A stretch of 64,000 bases of DNA from Bathymodiolus brooksi (lineage: Eukaryota > Mollusca > Bivalvia > Mytilida > Modiolidae), in the NCBI GenBank assembly GCA_963680875.1, contig OY804579.1, positions 52,962,036 through 53,026,035 on the forward strand, written 5' to 3'. The notes below the pieces were generated by a model that worked only from the letters and a program-made list of their open reading frames with translations, did no database searches and was not told the origin of the DNA. Positions 46,600-59,464 of this stretch are shown in pieces; the first letter of the stretch is position 1; every line of letters starts with the position of its first letter. Position numbers and translations under genes: made by a program.

Positions 46600-47116
46600 G
46601 AGATCCCCACTCTAAACCATATATATTTATGATCAGGGTGACTAGGCAAATTAAATGCCTTATAGCTCAGGCCCCGGGGGTCATACCCCGCCCCCCTACC
46701 TGAAGTGAACTTTTTAATGGTTGAGATCCCCACCCCTAAACCATATATATTTATGATCAGGGTGACTAGGCAAATTAAATGCCTTATAGCTCGGGCCCCG
46801 AGGGGTCATACCCCACCCCCTACCTGAAGTGAACTTTTTAATGGTTGAGATCCCCACCCCTAAACCATATATATTTATGATCAGGGTGACTAGGCAAATT
46901 AAATGCCTTATAGCTCAGGCCCCAAGGGGTCATACCCCACCCCCTACCGGAAGTGAACTTTTTAATGGTTGAGATCCCCACTCCTAAACCATATATATTT
47001 ATGATCAGGGTGACTAGGCAAATTAAATGCCTTATAGCTCAGGCCCCGGGGGTCATACCCCACCCCCTACCCGAAGTGAACTTTTTAATGGTTGAGATCC
47101 CCACCCTTAAACCATA
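46600..47116 (+). repeat. Tandem array, 124-bp unit, about 4 copies
   Basis: GATCAGGGTGACTAGGCAAA recurs at 46631, 46755, 46879 and 47003, exactly 124 bp apart, with C-rich CCCGGGGGTCATACCCC-type segments in each unit. Confidence 0.94.
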
Positions 47117-47694
47117 TATTTATTCTTTATTTTCTTACTTATTTATAAAACAAGACCAAATGATTATGACTTGCAACTCGGCTGTTGCATCTCTGATGCT
47201 TTCTCGATTTTTATGTTTGAGCTGCTTCACTAATACACTTGAGTATCAGCGAAAGAATTACTGCTTCCGTAAGGACAAAACTGATCTTAAGCTATTCTGT
47301 TACAACTATCCTGGGTGTGTGTGCTCTGTTAATTACCAGAGCTTCGTATAGAACAAAACACACTTCGTAAAGCACTATAACGATCTTGGATTATTTCAGA
47401 TTACGTAATCCAATGTTAACAATATTAAAAGAGGCAATCAATGTTGGATTAAAATTATGCAGTAACATCTGTCACTGACTTTTAACCACCCATTTAATTC
47501 AAGTCCGTAATTGGACAGTTTCAACTGGTCCATCGATCTTTACAGGATTAGAAAATGTTAGGCCCGAACCCACAAATCGCCGGTCTCAGACCAGCGGATT
47601 TTTTAACCCCTGCATATATGCATTGTTTCTTCTATCCCTTTGACAGTTTTGAATTCTGCTGTAGAGTTAATGTATGAAATAATTTTTTTTTCAG

Positions 47695-47851
47695 ACATAT
47701 TCAGGTTTATTTTGTGTAGTTGTCAATCCTTACAAGAGATTACCCATATATACAGAAAAAGTCATAGAACTTTACAAAGGAAAGAAACGTCATGAAGTTC
47801 CACCCCATGTGTTCGCCATCACAGACACTGCTTACAGAAGCATGTTGCAAG
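47695..47851 (+). CDS. Non-muscle myosin II heavy chain, second coding exon
   Basis: A 157-nt exon entered in phase 0 and left in phase 1 (CAA G then GTAAAG). It encodes [19 protein letters not shown], then [21 protein letters not shown] and SMLQ. This is the conserved motor segment between the N-terminal domain and the P-loop, including NPYK and the AITDTAYR helix. The 157-nt length and both phases match what I recall of the equivalent vertebrate MYH9/MYH10 exon. No substitutions at invariant motor positions are apparent. Confidence 0.97.
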
Positions 47852-48014
47852 GTAAAGTATAAAAAAATACATAAGAAATTGATTATGTAGTATCACAGAT
47901 CCTTGTAGGGTAAAAGTTTATATGAGTTTCAACTAATGCCTCACGAGTCCAGCTAGTACATTCTTAGTTATTTTTTTGTATAAAATGGTGAGTCCCAAAC
48001 ACAAGTGTTGAGTC

Positions 48015-48357
48015 CAGGGGTGCGTTCAACATTGTAGCTGCTAGGTTGAGCTACATAGAAAAATCCTATTGAACGGAAAGCTAGCCTAGCCGCTACATAG
48101 CTTTTGCTAGCTTAGCAAATGTCTGCTAGCATCTGAATCCAAGATGGCGGCTAAAACTAAATTTAAAACGCTTTTAATATGGATGATAATTTATTAAGGT
48201 AACTAGACAAATACGATTAGCTAAAATGTTCCAAGAAATTATTCTATATGATTGGTGCCATATTTGTTAGCACTGCTACGTAGCTAATCGTTCAATAACG
48301 TCATGGCTAGTTTACCTAGCAGCTAGGCTAGCTGCTACGATATTGAACGCAGCCCTG
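48015..48357. mobile_element. MITE with CAGGG ends, 343 bp
   Basis: The left end CAGGGGTGCGTTCAACATTG and right end CGATATTGAACGCAGCCCTG are inverted, with TAGCTGCTAG/CTAGCAGCTA motifs inside both ends. No convincing target duplication. The flanking host sequence (GAGTCC motifs) resembles that around 53125-53190. Confidence 0.8.
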
Positions 48358-48942
48358 TACTCATCTAGACGAGTTGTGGGTATCTCTGAAGTATGTTCTA
48401 CAATTAATAGAAAGAACAGAATATAAATGATATGAAAGTAACATTCAAAAATTAGGTATACATGGTTTTGATTAGTCCTTCTCATGACATGAGTGTTTGG
48501 TAAATCATTAACTTTAAATCGATCACTGCTGACCAACATTTCTGGTTGGATGTATTGAAAAGGTCAGTACTGCTGACTTGAAAATTAATTGTTTACAAAT
48601 ATTAAAACTTTTCAAATTTGTCAGGCTCAGCTATATAAAACGTGTGTATTAACTACTTATTCCTTTATTAATTATTTATGTTTCAGTTGTTTGTTTTTCA
48701 AGTACTTAAAGTAATATGAAAGGCAAACATGGAATTTTTGGATTAAATATTTTCACTTAATTTTAACTAAAATCAACTGCATAACATTAAAAATCCACTC
48801 AAAAGCAGATTTTTAGAGCAAATTGCAAAATATTTGACAGCAGATAATTCTGTTTTCCCATACAGTAATGCAAATGATATGCGTGTGACCCAGGATTTGA
48901 ACTCTTTTGGGGAGATTATTGCTCATGCGCACTGTTCAGTTG

Positions 48943-49860
48943 CAGGGCTCACTTTGGAGGGCGAAGAAGTCGCCTTGTGGCTGCTCACTTCGCTTTGTAC
49001 TAGTGCCAAAAGAGAAGTGGAAGTCGCTCTGTAATTTTACCAAGTCGCTTTGCTAATTTTAACTGTTAAAAAACATCGGTATATTTTTACTACAAAATTT
49101 CCATTTTTCAAACCGCCATTGTAAAGGGGCTTAATCGAAACAGTTACGAATATAAAAACTGTACTACAGATCCGAACTCTGGAAAATAACGTCAGTATTG
49201 TTTCATTTCATTTATTTGGGGTTTGATGGCGGCTATCCAAAGGGATTGTTAACTTTGTGGATATGATTAGTTTCTTAATTAATATCAATCAGTGATTAAA
49301 GAGAAGCAATGTAAATAATATACACTCATTAAAAATAATTAGCAATTTCACAGCTTGTGGTTTTTTTTGGGGCATATATTTATCTTATCTAATGTTTTGT
49401 CATTTTATCTATGTGTGACTTGTTTGAAACAATGCTGATGTCAAAATAAATTTTATTATTCAATTTTATTTATTTATTATTTATTGGACAATAGTTGACT
49501 ATCATATATGTGCCTTTATCATCGGTGCAAGACAAAACAAAGAATCTGAAAAGGGTTTACTTAATACAAACAAACAAAAAACAAATACAAGGACATATGT
49601 AAATCAGAGAGATGATATGCTAACAAAAACAAGGAATTAAACAACTACTGAATATACCTTAATGCGTAACAAGTACTTTATAACATACGAATGCCATGAT
49701 AATGCCCCGCGAATGTGAAAAGTGGTACAATTAATTAGAGAAATATTTTGACTTCTCCCTGTACTCTAACCACTTCTCCCTGTTGTCTCTCACTTCTCTT
49801 TTGTCAGCACCTGAAAAAGAAGTCACTTCTCCCTCTGATTTCAAAGTAGTGGGAGCCCTG
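48943..49860. mobile_element. CAGGGCTC-ended element with 5-bp TSD
   Basis: 918 bp from CAGGGCTCACTTTGGAGGGC to GTGGGAGCCCTG, flanked by AGTTG (48938-48942 and 49861-49865). The left interior repeats AAGTCGC and the right interior repeats CACTTCTC, as sub-terminal repeat clusters. A full-length reverse-oriented copy is at 59465-60374 and a diverged one at 53759-55064. Confidence 0.88.
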
Positions 49861-50667
49861 AGTTGATGAAAAAAATGTTGGATGCAAATAAAAATATATT
49901 CCGTGTGTACCACATAAGAATAATTGCACCAAAAAAAAATGGTTCACACGACATGAAACAGACAGATTCCTCAATAATCATTGTCAGGAATGTGTGCGTG
50001 CTTACCTCAGCATCCATGATTGTTTATTTTTTCGTCACGAGGTCATGATCGGCAATCATTAGAACAAAACAACCGAAAGTTAATCAGTCTCCACAACGAT
50101 GGCGAGAACGATAAACATGCACACGGATTTGCAGATTTCTAATTGTTGGAACATATATCGACTTGAAGCATGCATGAATAGCTTAGTAAAGGTACCGCCG
50201 TATTCCAAATTGAATTTTCAGGGAAAAAATTTCTTCACCCAAAACTGTTGTAATATTACTTTAAGCTATGGAATGTTATTGTGTTTAAGTGGTCAATCTA
50301 AATATCTAATAATTTTTATGTTCCTGGCAGTTATATGTACTCAAATTTGAAGTTTACACAGAAATTGTGTAATAACTGTCTTATATACAGCACGCACAAA
50401 TTTACAAATTAGGACCTAAATGTCGGTGAATATTTTAATTGTCAGTGACAACACCGCGGCGAAAATCATACGTGTATACACGTACATGTAACTGCACTTC
50501 ATGTGTTCTTTTGTTTTTTGTTGCTTAGATTTGTTTTTTTACTATTTCGTACTTTATATTTCAATTTGATACCTATTTTTTTTCAGGGATGCCAGCATGG
50601 CATACATTTTATTTATAGGATATACGAGGCTGAGCACGCATCTTGTTTTGCGTATATTAGCTAATCC

Positions 50668-50703
50668 AAGGATTTATATAGTAGTCCTACTATATAAATC
50701 CTT
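50668..50703. repeat. Perfect 17-bp-arm hairpin
   Basis: AAGGATTTATATAGTAG and its exact complement are separated by 2 nt. It has no transposon ends around it. Confidence 0.8.
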
Positions 50704-51837
50704 GTCCAATCCCAACATTTCGATTGATTTATATCGGTGTTATTTTTTTTTCTCTCACGAGTTGATAATCACCTGTGTTTTATCAATGTACGGATGTGTC
50801 TATTTTTATCTAGTGCACACATTGAACTCGGTCACTAAAAGGTCAAATACACAGTTACCTGAGGCTGAGGGATTGATTTAAAAACACACCGATAATGATT
50901 GAAAAGAAAAAAAAATCGATGTAATTTTATATCTAAAGCAAACGTGCTTTTTCGTATTTGTATGTCGTCAATCCCCTTGCAAGCCACGTGTCGTTTTACC
51001 TTTAATAAAAGATCCATTTCTGATTTGTACACATATTTTTCACGTGAATGAGTATCTAGAAAGCTTCCCACATGCTATCATCAAAGCATGCTTTTGGGGA
51101 TCTGAAAACTTTTGTAACAGGTGAACTTAAGTCACGTGCCAAGTCGACATTAATTGAACACCCGAATGCAAATTATATTGCAAATTAACTCGGGATACCA
51201 AGCTTGCATTCAAAAGATCAAGTTTATTTTAATTAACAAAATAATACAACACAAGCTTATAAATGGTAATGTCCTACTACTAATAATCACATAATACTAA
51301 ACGTTTGTACCGGCATTGTTTTTTTAACATAATAGATTAAAACAAAAGCAATTATCAGAATTAAAGAATGAAAAATTATCACATAGCTTGCACACCTGAA
51401 AAAGAAAATAAGTATTTGCTATGAATCATTCATATTATCAAAAATGACAGTCTCAAGAACATACAAATGTACAAATAAAGGTTAATATCCCATTCCTTTA
51501 TTTCGCGGCGTTTTATAGTAAATCACCGTGTTCGATTTATCTCAGACATTTCGCAGTGTAAACACCGACTTTTTTTTTAATTTCTCCGACATTTTCTTGA
51601 TTTCACCGACGTCGGACCTGAGTGATTTCATGCTAAATCGCGCTGTGCGTGCTGTAGCACAGGTAATTTGTTAAATAAATGTTGATCTCTACAATTTTGT
51701 AGCTTTCAGATTTTATCTTGGATAACTCAAATACTCAGATAATTTGAAGTAAAAATATCCGTCCCTTTGACTGTTACTCGAAAAAGGCTTGACTATACCA
51801 AGTTGTAGTCATAGTAAAATAATTGTATGTTAGTTGG

Positions 51838-52055
51838 ATTAGGGTTATGGTGTTTAACGTCACTTTGTGATTTCGTCTTCCTCCTGTGGCAAGGTATACA
51901 TATACAGTATACTCAATGCAACATTTAATTTGTGTGATAATGCTGGTCAGTTATTATCTTTTTTTAACGGGGACTTCAGTTTCATCTTTCATCTTTCAAT
52001 AAAACCAACCCCACATACAGTAATTTAACTGAAATATTGTTGAAAGTGGGTTTAT
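51838..52055. mobile_element. Degenerate rearranged SINE (family A)
   Basis: GGGTTATGGTGTTTAACGTC at one side (reverse tail) and AACTGAAATATTGTTGAAAG at the other (forward tail) face each other, with non-SINE sequence between. Probably two fragments. Confidence 0.5.
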
Positions 52056-52476
52056 GTACATGTACCCATGATCATATAGTCCCATGAAGTTTGTGGTATT
52101 AAATTCAGCTCAGATATGTTTATAAATCTCAACAATAATTGCATTCAATTACATATGTTTTGAAAATTCTTATCCTGCATGTGGGGGTTTGTGCATATGG
52201 ATATCTGATAAGTTAATGACCTTTTTGATCCGAAGACATGTAATGACATCATAGATTTGTCACAATCAGTAAAACATCAATGTGAATTCATATTTATGCA
52301 TACTAGTTGAGACATGCAAGATAAGATTTAAGACATACATGTATAGTACATATTTTTGTACATTGTTATGGATTTTGAAAATTGACGTATCAGTAATATA
52401 TGTATAGTAATCATTTCAGTCACATCTGCAACAGTCTTACTCTTAAGCTTAATTCAGAGAATATTGTTGTAGGATA

Positions 52477-53115
52477 CAGAACTAAAAAGTCATGAGTCCC
52501 ACTAGTGCATTCTTTACAGAACTAAAAAGTCATGAGTCCCACTAATGCATTCTTTACAGAACTAAAAAGTCATGAGTCCCACTAGTGCATTCTTTACAGA
52601 ACTAAAAAGTCATAAGTCCCACTAGTGCATTCTTTACAGAACTAAAAAGTCATGAGTCCCACTAGTGCATTCTTTACAGAACTAAAAAGTCATGAGTCCC
52701 ACTAGTGCATTCTTTACAGAACTAAAAAGTCATGAGTCCCACTAGTGCATTCTTTACAAAACTAAAAAGTCAAGAGTCCCACTAGTGCATTCTTTACAGA
52801 ACTAAAAAGTCATGAGTCCCACTAGTGCATTCTTTACAAAACTAAAAAGTCAAGAGTCCCACTAGTGCATTCTTTACAGAACTAAAAAGTCATGAGTCCC
52901 ACTAGTGCATTCTTTACAGAACTAAAAAGTCATGAGTCCCACTAGTGCATTCTTTACAGAACTAAAAAGTCATGAGTCCCACTAGTGCATTCTTTACAGA
53001 ACTAAAAAGTCATGAGTCCCACTAGTGCATTCTTTACAAAACTAAAAAGTCATGAGTCCCACTAGTGCATTCTTTACAGAACTAAAAAGTCATGAGTCCC
53101 ACTAGTGCATTCTTT
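52477..53115 (+). repeat. 40-bp minisatellite, about 16 copies
   Basis: The unit ACAGAACTAAAAAGTCATGA, continuing GTCCCACTAGTGCATTCTTT, recurs every 40 bp with almost no divergence. Variants CAAGAGTCCC (twice, each paired with TTTACAAAAC) and one CATAAGTCCC mark sub-blocks copied together. There are no unique spacers, so it is not a CRISPR array. Confidence 0.96.
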
Positions 53116-53523
53116 ATTATTGTTTGTAAAAAAAAGTCCCAAACCCAAATGATGAGTAGAGGATTTTACTAGATGAGTTTCAAGTATCTCTGAGCAGAGC
53201 TTATGTTTATTAGCCTATAGGCAACTTTGCCTTTTTTATGAGTTTTGACATTTGAAGAATGCTAGTGCAGCATGGGATATTCCGATAATATTGTATTAGC
53301 CCATATGGCATAGTAGTATTAACAACAAGTGACAGTTTACATTGTTAAGTAGTAAGATATGTTTATATGTTTACATAGATTGATGTACAGATACATTTTG
53401 TATGTGATAAGTACAGTGTATATAACAGGGATGATTTTTTTTCAGTTATTTAACTGATTTCAGCTATTTTCCTCTGAAATAAAAATTCTGAAAGTTGCAA
53501 AAATGACCTTTTTGAAAGGTGTA

Positions 53524-55927
53524 CAGGAGTGTGGAATTGCCATGTCCGACTCGTACATAGAACCTGCCGGACAAGTAGATTTTCCTGGCTAGCTTGTCCG
53601 GGGACAAGTAAAGATCAACAAATAAAAATAATTTCTAATTAAAGTACTCTGGAAAGACAATTCCTCCAATGATATTATATCGTAAATATGTTTTTTTGTT
53701 GTTGTTGGAAACGATCACGTCAGTGGTGTTCCGAAAGCAGCTAAAAATACCAGAATTGCAGGGCTCTCACTACTTTCAAATTAGAGGGAGAAATGACTTC
53801 TCTTTCAGAGAGCTCACAGGGAGAAGTGGGGAGATTTCTGGGAGAATTTAATTGCGATTAATCGAAATATTGTTTCGCGACCCTTCTGACATTATCCTGC
53901 CCAAATTTAGTAAATAGGTCAAAAGTTGTCTGAACTGATTTGTTCTGGTTTTTTTTTTTATTCATAACTACCTTAACATGCTTAAGGACATCTATTCAAA
54001 TTAACAATGTCACATTTTTATTTCTGTCTACCTTGACTATTGGAGTCTTGCATACCAGTGATTTTTATATGTACCCACACCCCCCTTTTCCTTTTGAAAT
54101 ATTACTGTGTTGTGATCCAATACCACACAAATTGTAATAACTCATATTTGTGTGATCATCAGCAGAAGAACGATGTCTCTGTCAATTTGCTCAATGGTCC
54201 AACTATATATTAGGAGTACAGTACAGTAGGGAATGAAAATATAGGTTAGCACAAACGTAAATTGCCACTGATAGTTAAAAATAGAAGAAAGTAAAGGCTG
54301 TAATTATTATTTGCCAGACCTCAAATCAGATTGCAACAACAGGGGAAAGCTACTGTAGTTCAAAGTTTATTTTTTAATTGGATATGTGTTAACATTTACA
54401 CATGTCTGTATGTAAATAAACAGTTCGATAGATCGTAATATTAATATTAACCCGGTGTCGATTATAAAATACCAATGTGGATGGATAAATATCTGAAACG
54501 TCTATGTGCATTTCAACGAATTTTGAATTGCAATCTTCGCATATATGAACATATTTGATATGAGAACTATGATTATATGTCACAAAAATGAGAAAAAAAT
54601 TAATCAAAAGTTCGTTTTGTTGAAAGTAGCTTCGGACCAAAAATTCGGTCAACATTTCCCATAGCACAATACCGCATTACATCCCCTTACCAAAATGGCA
54701 CCATTGTTGTTTGTTTGCGAAAAACAAATACAAATAGTTTTATTTTAAGCCGGGCATATAAACAATAAACAAAACTTCTAATGAACGAAAGTAAAGTTTC
54801 TATAAACCGTAATGGATTACTTTCCAAGAAAATCACTTTCAAAATACTTAATAACGGATACGATAGATTTCAATAAACATGTGCACGATATCGACATTTT
54901 CATAAATTACAAGTGCCTGATGTGGAGGAAATACGTGGGCGGCGACATAGGGCGACTCTTCAAAATTACAAGGCGACTTGAACTTCACTTTGACCAACGA
55001 GAAAGCGAAGTCAATTTTCACAAGGCGATTTCTTCGCCCGAATCGCCCTCCAACGTGAGCCCTGGAATTGTACAAGTTTTAAGTTGAGTATTACGACCCG
55101 ATTGCAATGATAATTGTACTGCATTTTCTAAGCGATAACCAGGATCGTGTAACAGGTTTTTATTGGAGTTCCGAATGTGACGTTTCCTTGCTTGTCCATA
55201 GCTTTTCGTAAACAAACAGGGCCTTACATCCGTGAACGTATAATATAAATCGGGTTTGCAGTCGTTACAATAGACAAATATTTGATGATAATAAAAAAAA
55301 AAGACTGGGAAAGGTTCTGGCCACAATGAACATCACAAGAAAGTTAAATGCAAAACTCTAGCTGAAAAGGACACATAATGTGAGGAAAAACACCCAAGTG
55401 GCTAGCCGATTTCTCATGTTTACTGCTGGATTCTGATAGTGTCTCATTGAAATATCTGCAGAATATACTCTGATTTTGCTGACAAGACATCATTAATGTT
55501 TATTGGCAATATCGTGGACAGAATGGATACTTATCTTCCCACCAGTCATCTGCAAAGTATGAAGACACCACTAAAACTAAATACTAGTACATGACTGTTT
55601 TGATTGATAAATCCATTGTCAAGGTTAATCAAAATGAACTTCATTGATATGAGATTTTTTTTCAACAGCTTATTCTGTATCTAAAAACAACCGGCTATTC
55701 TCTGACTGCATATTCCTATCTGAAATCCAAATTTAAAATGGTCTTCATTTGGGAAGTGATCACTTAGGCAGGATGTTTGTGTTAACTTTATTAAAACTAT
55801 ATTTCAAATTCAATTTAGCAACTGTGTTTGTAAGTATCAAATGTTTATACAAAAAACAGGACAAGTAACTTTTTTCAGATACCTTGCCTGGGGACAAGTA
55901 GAACATTTCAACATTTCCACACCCCTG
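53524..55927. mobile_element. Middle element of the nest, 6-bp TSD
   Basis: Ends CAGGAGTGTGGAA and TTCCACACCCCTG, with exact GGTGTA duplications at 53518-53523 and 55928-55933. CTTGTCCGGGGACAAGTA near 53600 and CTGGGGACAAGTAGAAC near 55890 are inner repeats. Interrupted by the element at 53759. Confidence 0.9.
53759..55064. mobile_element. Inner element of the nest, CAGGGCTC family, 6-bp TSD
   Basis: 1306 bp from CAGGGCTCTCACTACTTTC to CAACGTGAGCCCTG, with GAATTG duplicated (53753-53758 and 55065-55070). The sub-terminal GGCGACTT and AGAAGTG clusters match the elements at 48943 and 59465, while the interior is longer and different. Confidence 0.9.
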
Positions 55928-58900
55928 GGTGTAGATGGTTTCAGCTATTTTTCATTGATTTTCAGTTATTTTATTTTCTAAACAGAATCATCCCTGATGT
56001 AATCCAACCTCAAATAACTTGTTTTTTTGGATAAAGTGACGTAAAACTTTGAATCGTTTCTAGTAACTTTGATTTTCAGATAAATAATATATCTTGAATA
56101 GTACTGGTATATACATTTGTATCTGTAATTTGGACATTTTTTCGTTGATCTAACTTGATGATATCAACGTACTGATTCTGATACTGAAAATTATCTATCA
56201 GTGTCACTTTTGTCAAACACTTTATGACATTAGTCATTACTGATAAAAACAATATTGTCAATTTTGAAGGTCTCTGCATACATTATCAGTCACTAGTTTC
56301 AAAGCTCGTCCTGTCCAACTCTCTATGATACTAGTGATGATGTCTGTCTTGACCTTCAAAACCGCTATTATTCTATGTATATATCAAAGTAAAATTGACT
56401 CGACAATTCTCAGTTTTATATTGTACAGTCCAATTTTTTTATTTTATAATTACTCTTGCTCATTTATTTGCTCTGAACTCTTAAAAGGAAAATGATTGAA
56501 CTATCAGTTTGAAATCTACAGGATCAAGACCATAGTTTTCCTCTAAGAAACTGAGGTACATGTACAAGATCTAAAACTATAAAATGATCTACATGTACAG
56601 AGTTTTTGAAATTCGTCGGACCTATCGGATCTAGGGGGCAGAAAATCATGAGGTCCGCCAAAAACGTTAGTAATGCCGGTCCCCATGTCCGCCAAACATT
56701 TTTGAATGATGTGTTTACTTTTTTAACGGAAGTCGGAAACGCAGGTCGCATTGTAAATACCGGAACAAGTTCGATCAACTCGGAATTCGTAACTGCATTG
56801 AATACGTGATATTCTATCTGTTTTTGGTAAATATTATTGGAAATGTCATGAAAATAAATATATTTGAATATGTTGTGATGCGTAAGATGATCTTTTCGAG
56901 TGAAAAGCCCCCAAAATATTAATAAAATAAAAAAACACGACGTCCCTGATTTGTATCGTTCCCTTCACCGAATCCGTTTCTATTTAGAATTTTGCTTACA
57001 GTTCCGGCAACATGGCAATGTGGTCGGTAAATGACAACATGATTGAGAGACTGCATAGGGAAATTGAACTGGAGATTGAGAGAGTCTAATGACCTTTAGA
57101 ATATTGTTATTGTAATCTCAATAAAAATTTAAAAAATTATGTTTTAAATCTGGTAAATTTTTCAAAGTTTGAGGGTATCCCTAGCTGGATTTGGCTACTC
57201 TTTTTTGGTACATGGTTTCAACTTTTTGGTTTATTCTGGATGGTGTCTGGTCTTCCTATTTTTAGGCCTCTACCAGTACTAATGAAGTTAAATACAGAAA
57301 GCGCTCTGCTAGACTAAACTAATAATAACGATATGACATTGCTTGGCTTTAAAACAATTTTACATAAAAAATGTAGGTCCGGCAAAAATTCAGAGGGTCC
57401 AGCATAAACTTCGTGGGTGCTGGACTTATGTCCAGCAAAATGAAAACAAATTTCAAAAAGTCTGCATGTGCCGGTATGTGATGTATCCTCTCTAAAAGTA
57501 GTTGAATTTTGTTTTGGCATAAATTGCAATATGAGGATTTCTTATTGAGTTCTGTCAGAAATAACCTGTCTGACTTCACTATCTGATGTGACAGTACTAC
57601 TACAAGTTCACTTTCACAGACACTCAAAATAAATTTATTATCAAATTTTCTACATGTTATCAAATGAACATTTGTCATCTCTATTGGAATGTGTGATAAG
57701 ATTTATGCAAGAGGTATTGTGAAAGGGGCCCCAATTAGGATATTGTAAATATGTGTTGTTTTAAAGCCATGTATATACAATGTCAATGTACATTAATATT
57801 GTATATACTTGATTCATGTATTATACTTTTTAGTTGTATTTTTTAAAGACCTGTACATGTTCATTTTGAAACTTCAAGCTAGTGTGTGGGAGTAATTGGT
57901 TCTATACATAATGGCCATTTTGGTGAATCGTTTCAAAGCTAGTTCACCAAAACTCCAAGACTTCTCAGTTTATTGGCTCTTTCAAATTTGTTTTCTTTTA
58001 CTTATGTGTCTTGATTTGGTATTCATAGCTTGTGGGGCTTGTGGGATTCATTTCTTTATCAGAATTAATGTTAATCTTGAATTTTCGCTCAAAAATAACT
58101 TTCTAACTATAGTCAGCATGGTACATTATAGATCTAAAATATTGTACAGGTAAAAGTAATTGTTCTAGATGAAAAGGTCATACATGTTTCTATCTTGATA
58201 TTTTAATTTATGCAAATATTTAATTTATGTTTGCAATTTCAGAATTTTCTAGACCTGTAAATAATCTCCCTCATGTACCTGTTTTTTTAACTGCCATGCA
58301 ACTCCTTATGTTAGGCTATGAAATTTGTTTGTATTGCTCTGTAAAGTACAGTCAGAGACATACTGTACCATGATTAATCACTGTGATAGAGGTACCACTC
58401 ATCTTAGTGATACTGATATACCTTTTGTTCTGTTCAATATATCTTCAAAATGTCATTTGTATAAATGTTTAGTGTTACTTGCTATCACCCAAAATGCACA
58501 AGAAAGTAAAAATTAGTAAATAGATTAAACAGAGCATAAAATATATATATCAGTATCACTAAGAAGAGTGATACGTCTCCCACAAGGATTTATCATGCTA
58601 TGTACAGTACTTTTTACTGATGAACATGTACTTCAAGTGTTTTAAATCTATAGGTTTGACTCCTTCGTTTCCAATTCTATTTACATTCTCATGACTGGAC
58701 CACAGTATTTGTGAGTTAATGACATGTTTTATCTCTCTTTTGTGTAAGGGGAGGACCTATTGTACAATATTTTAATTGGAAAGGTACACCCCAGGTCAAG
58801 GTAACCTTGAAATAGAATAACAGCCCTGTGGTATATGGTGTCCTATAGGAAGTCTTGTTATGAAATGATAAAGTTCCTGAACACTTGGGAACACTGTAAA

Positions 58901-59108
58901 AATTTAACCACATTCTTCAAGTATTAAAACATGTAAGATTAAGAAGCATGATAGGAAGATGTCTACTTACGAACTATTGTTTAGAGAAAGTGTTTCCTGT
59001 ACTGTTTAAAAACAAATATGTTTTTGTAAAATTTGTATTAGATATATTTTATCCACTTGTCGAAGACGGGAAGTTATATGGTATACAGTTGTCTGTCCAT
59101 CCACATAG

Positions 59109-59260
59109 CAGTCTTCGCACTAACCCACTTGCCCGAAGCCAGTGTCAAGTAAAACTGAATTTGGACAAGTGAAAATTATGAAAGAATTTGTTTGAATAAA
59201 AAGAAAATTTTTCTAAATTTGGCTTTTGGGCAAGTAGGTGAAAAATTTAGGCAAAGACTG
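59109..59260. mobile_element. 152-bp CAG-ended MITE with 6-bp TSD
   Basis: Ends CAGTCTTCGCACTAACCCAC and GCAAAGACTG are inverted, flanked by exact ACATAG (59103-59108 and 59261-59266). CCACTTGCCC/GGGCAAGTAGG lie just inside. A truncated copy opens the window (1-95). Confidence 0.9.
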
Positions 59261-59464
59261 ACATAGCCGACGATAACTCAAGTTTTCTTTGACCAAATTA
59301 TAGGAAATTTTTATACATTCTTTGTACCATTCGTTCTTAAAATAATTTCTATATTAATTGTTGCCATAGTTTTAACTATTGCAGAGATCCTTGTAACTTG
59401 CCTAGATGAGTCCTGGACTCGCCATTTTCAGTTGGGACTCGCCAAAGTTTTCAATCAAATATAA

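Larger units (their letters stand above)
45410..47612. mobile_element. 2.2 kb CAG-ended element with 5-bp TSD and tandem cores
   Basis: The left end CAGAGGTTAAATTTTTTT and right end GGATTTTTTAACCCCTG are inverted and related to the element at 44109. CATAT is duplicated at 45405-45409 and 47613-47617. It carries CTGGTCC/GGACCAG motifs near both ends and two internal tandem tracts (46123-46450 and 46600-47116). Confidence 0.8.
41299..47694 (+). other. Myosin intron 1 (6.4 kb)
   Basis: Donor GTAAGT at 41299 and T-rich acceptor TTTCAG ending at 47694. It contains a fold-back hAT-like element, a reverse SINE and two CAG-ended elements, all listed. Stretches 42951-44108 and 44727-45409 hold nothing else recognised apart from (TA)n near 44925 and a poly-G run near 45265-45278. 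Confidence 0.93.
53426..55996. mobile_element. Outer element of a three-deep transposon nest
   Basis: Inverted ends CAGGGATGATTTTTTTTCAG and AACAGAATCATCCCTG. The flanks ATATAA and ATGTAA are a probable 6-bp TSD with one mismatch. Without its insertion it would be about 160 bp; an unoccupied relative is at 40161-40339. Confidence 0.85.

Noticed and set aside
46398..47351. Two plus-strand frames with repeated peptide segments
   Set aside because: They are read-through of the 124-bp tandem array and change frame with each unit; no protein family is evident.
52477..53115. Regular repeats suggesting a CRISPR array
   Set aside because: The units are contiguous with no unique spacers, and the genome is eukaryotic; it is a minisatellite.
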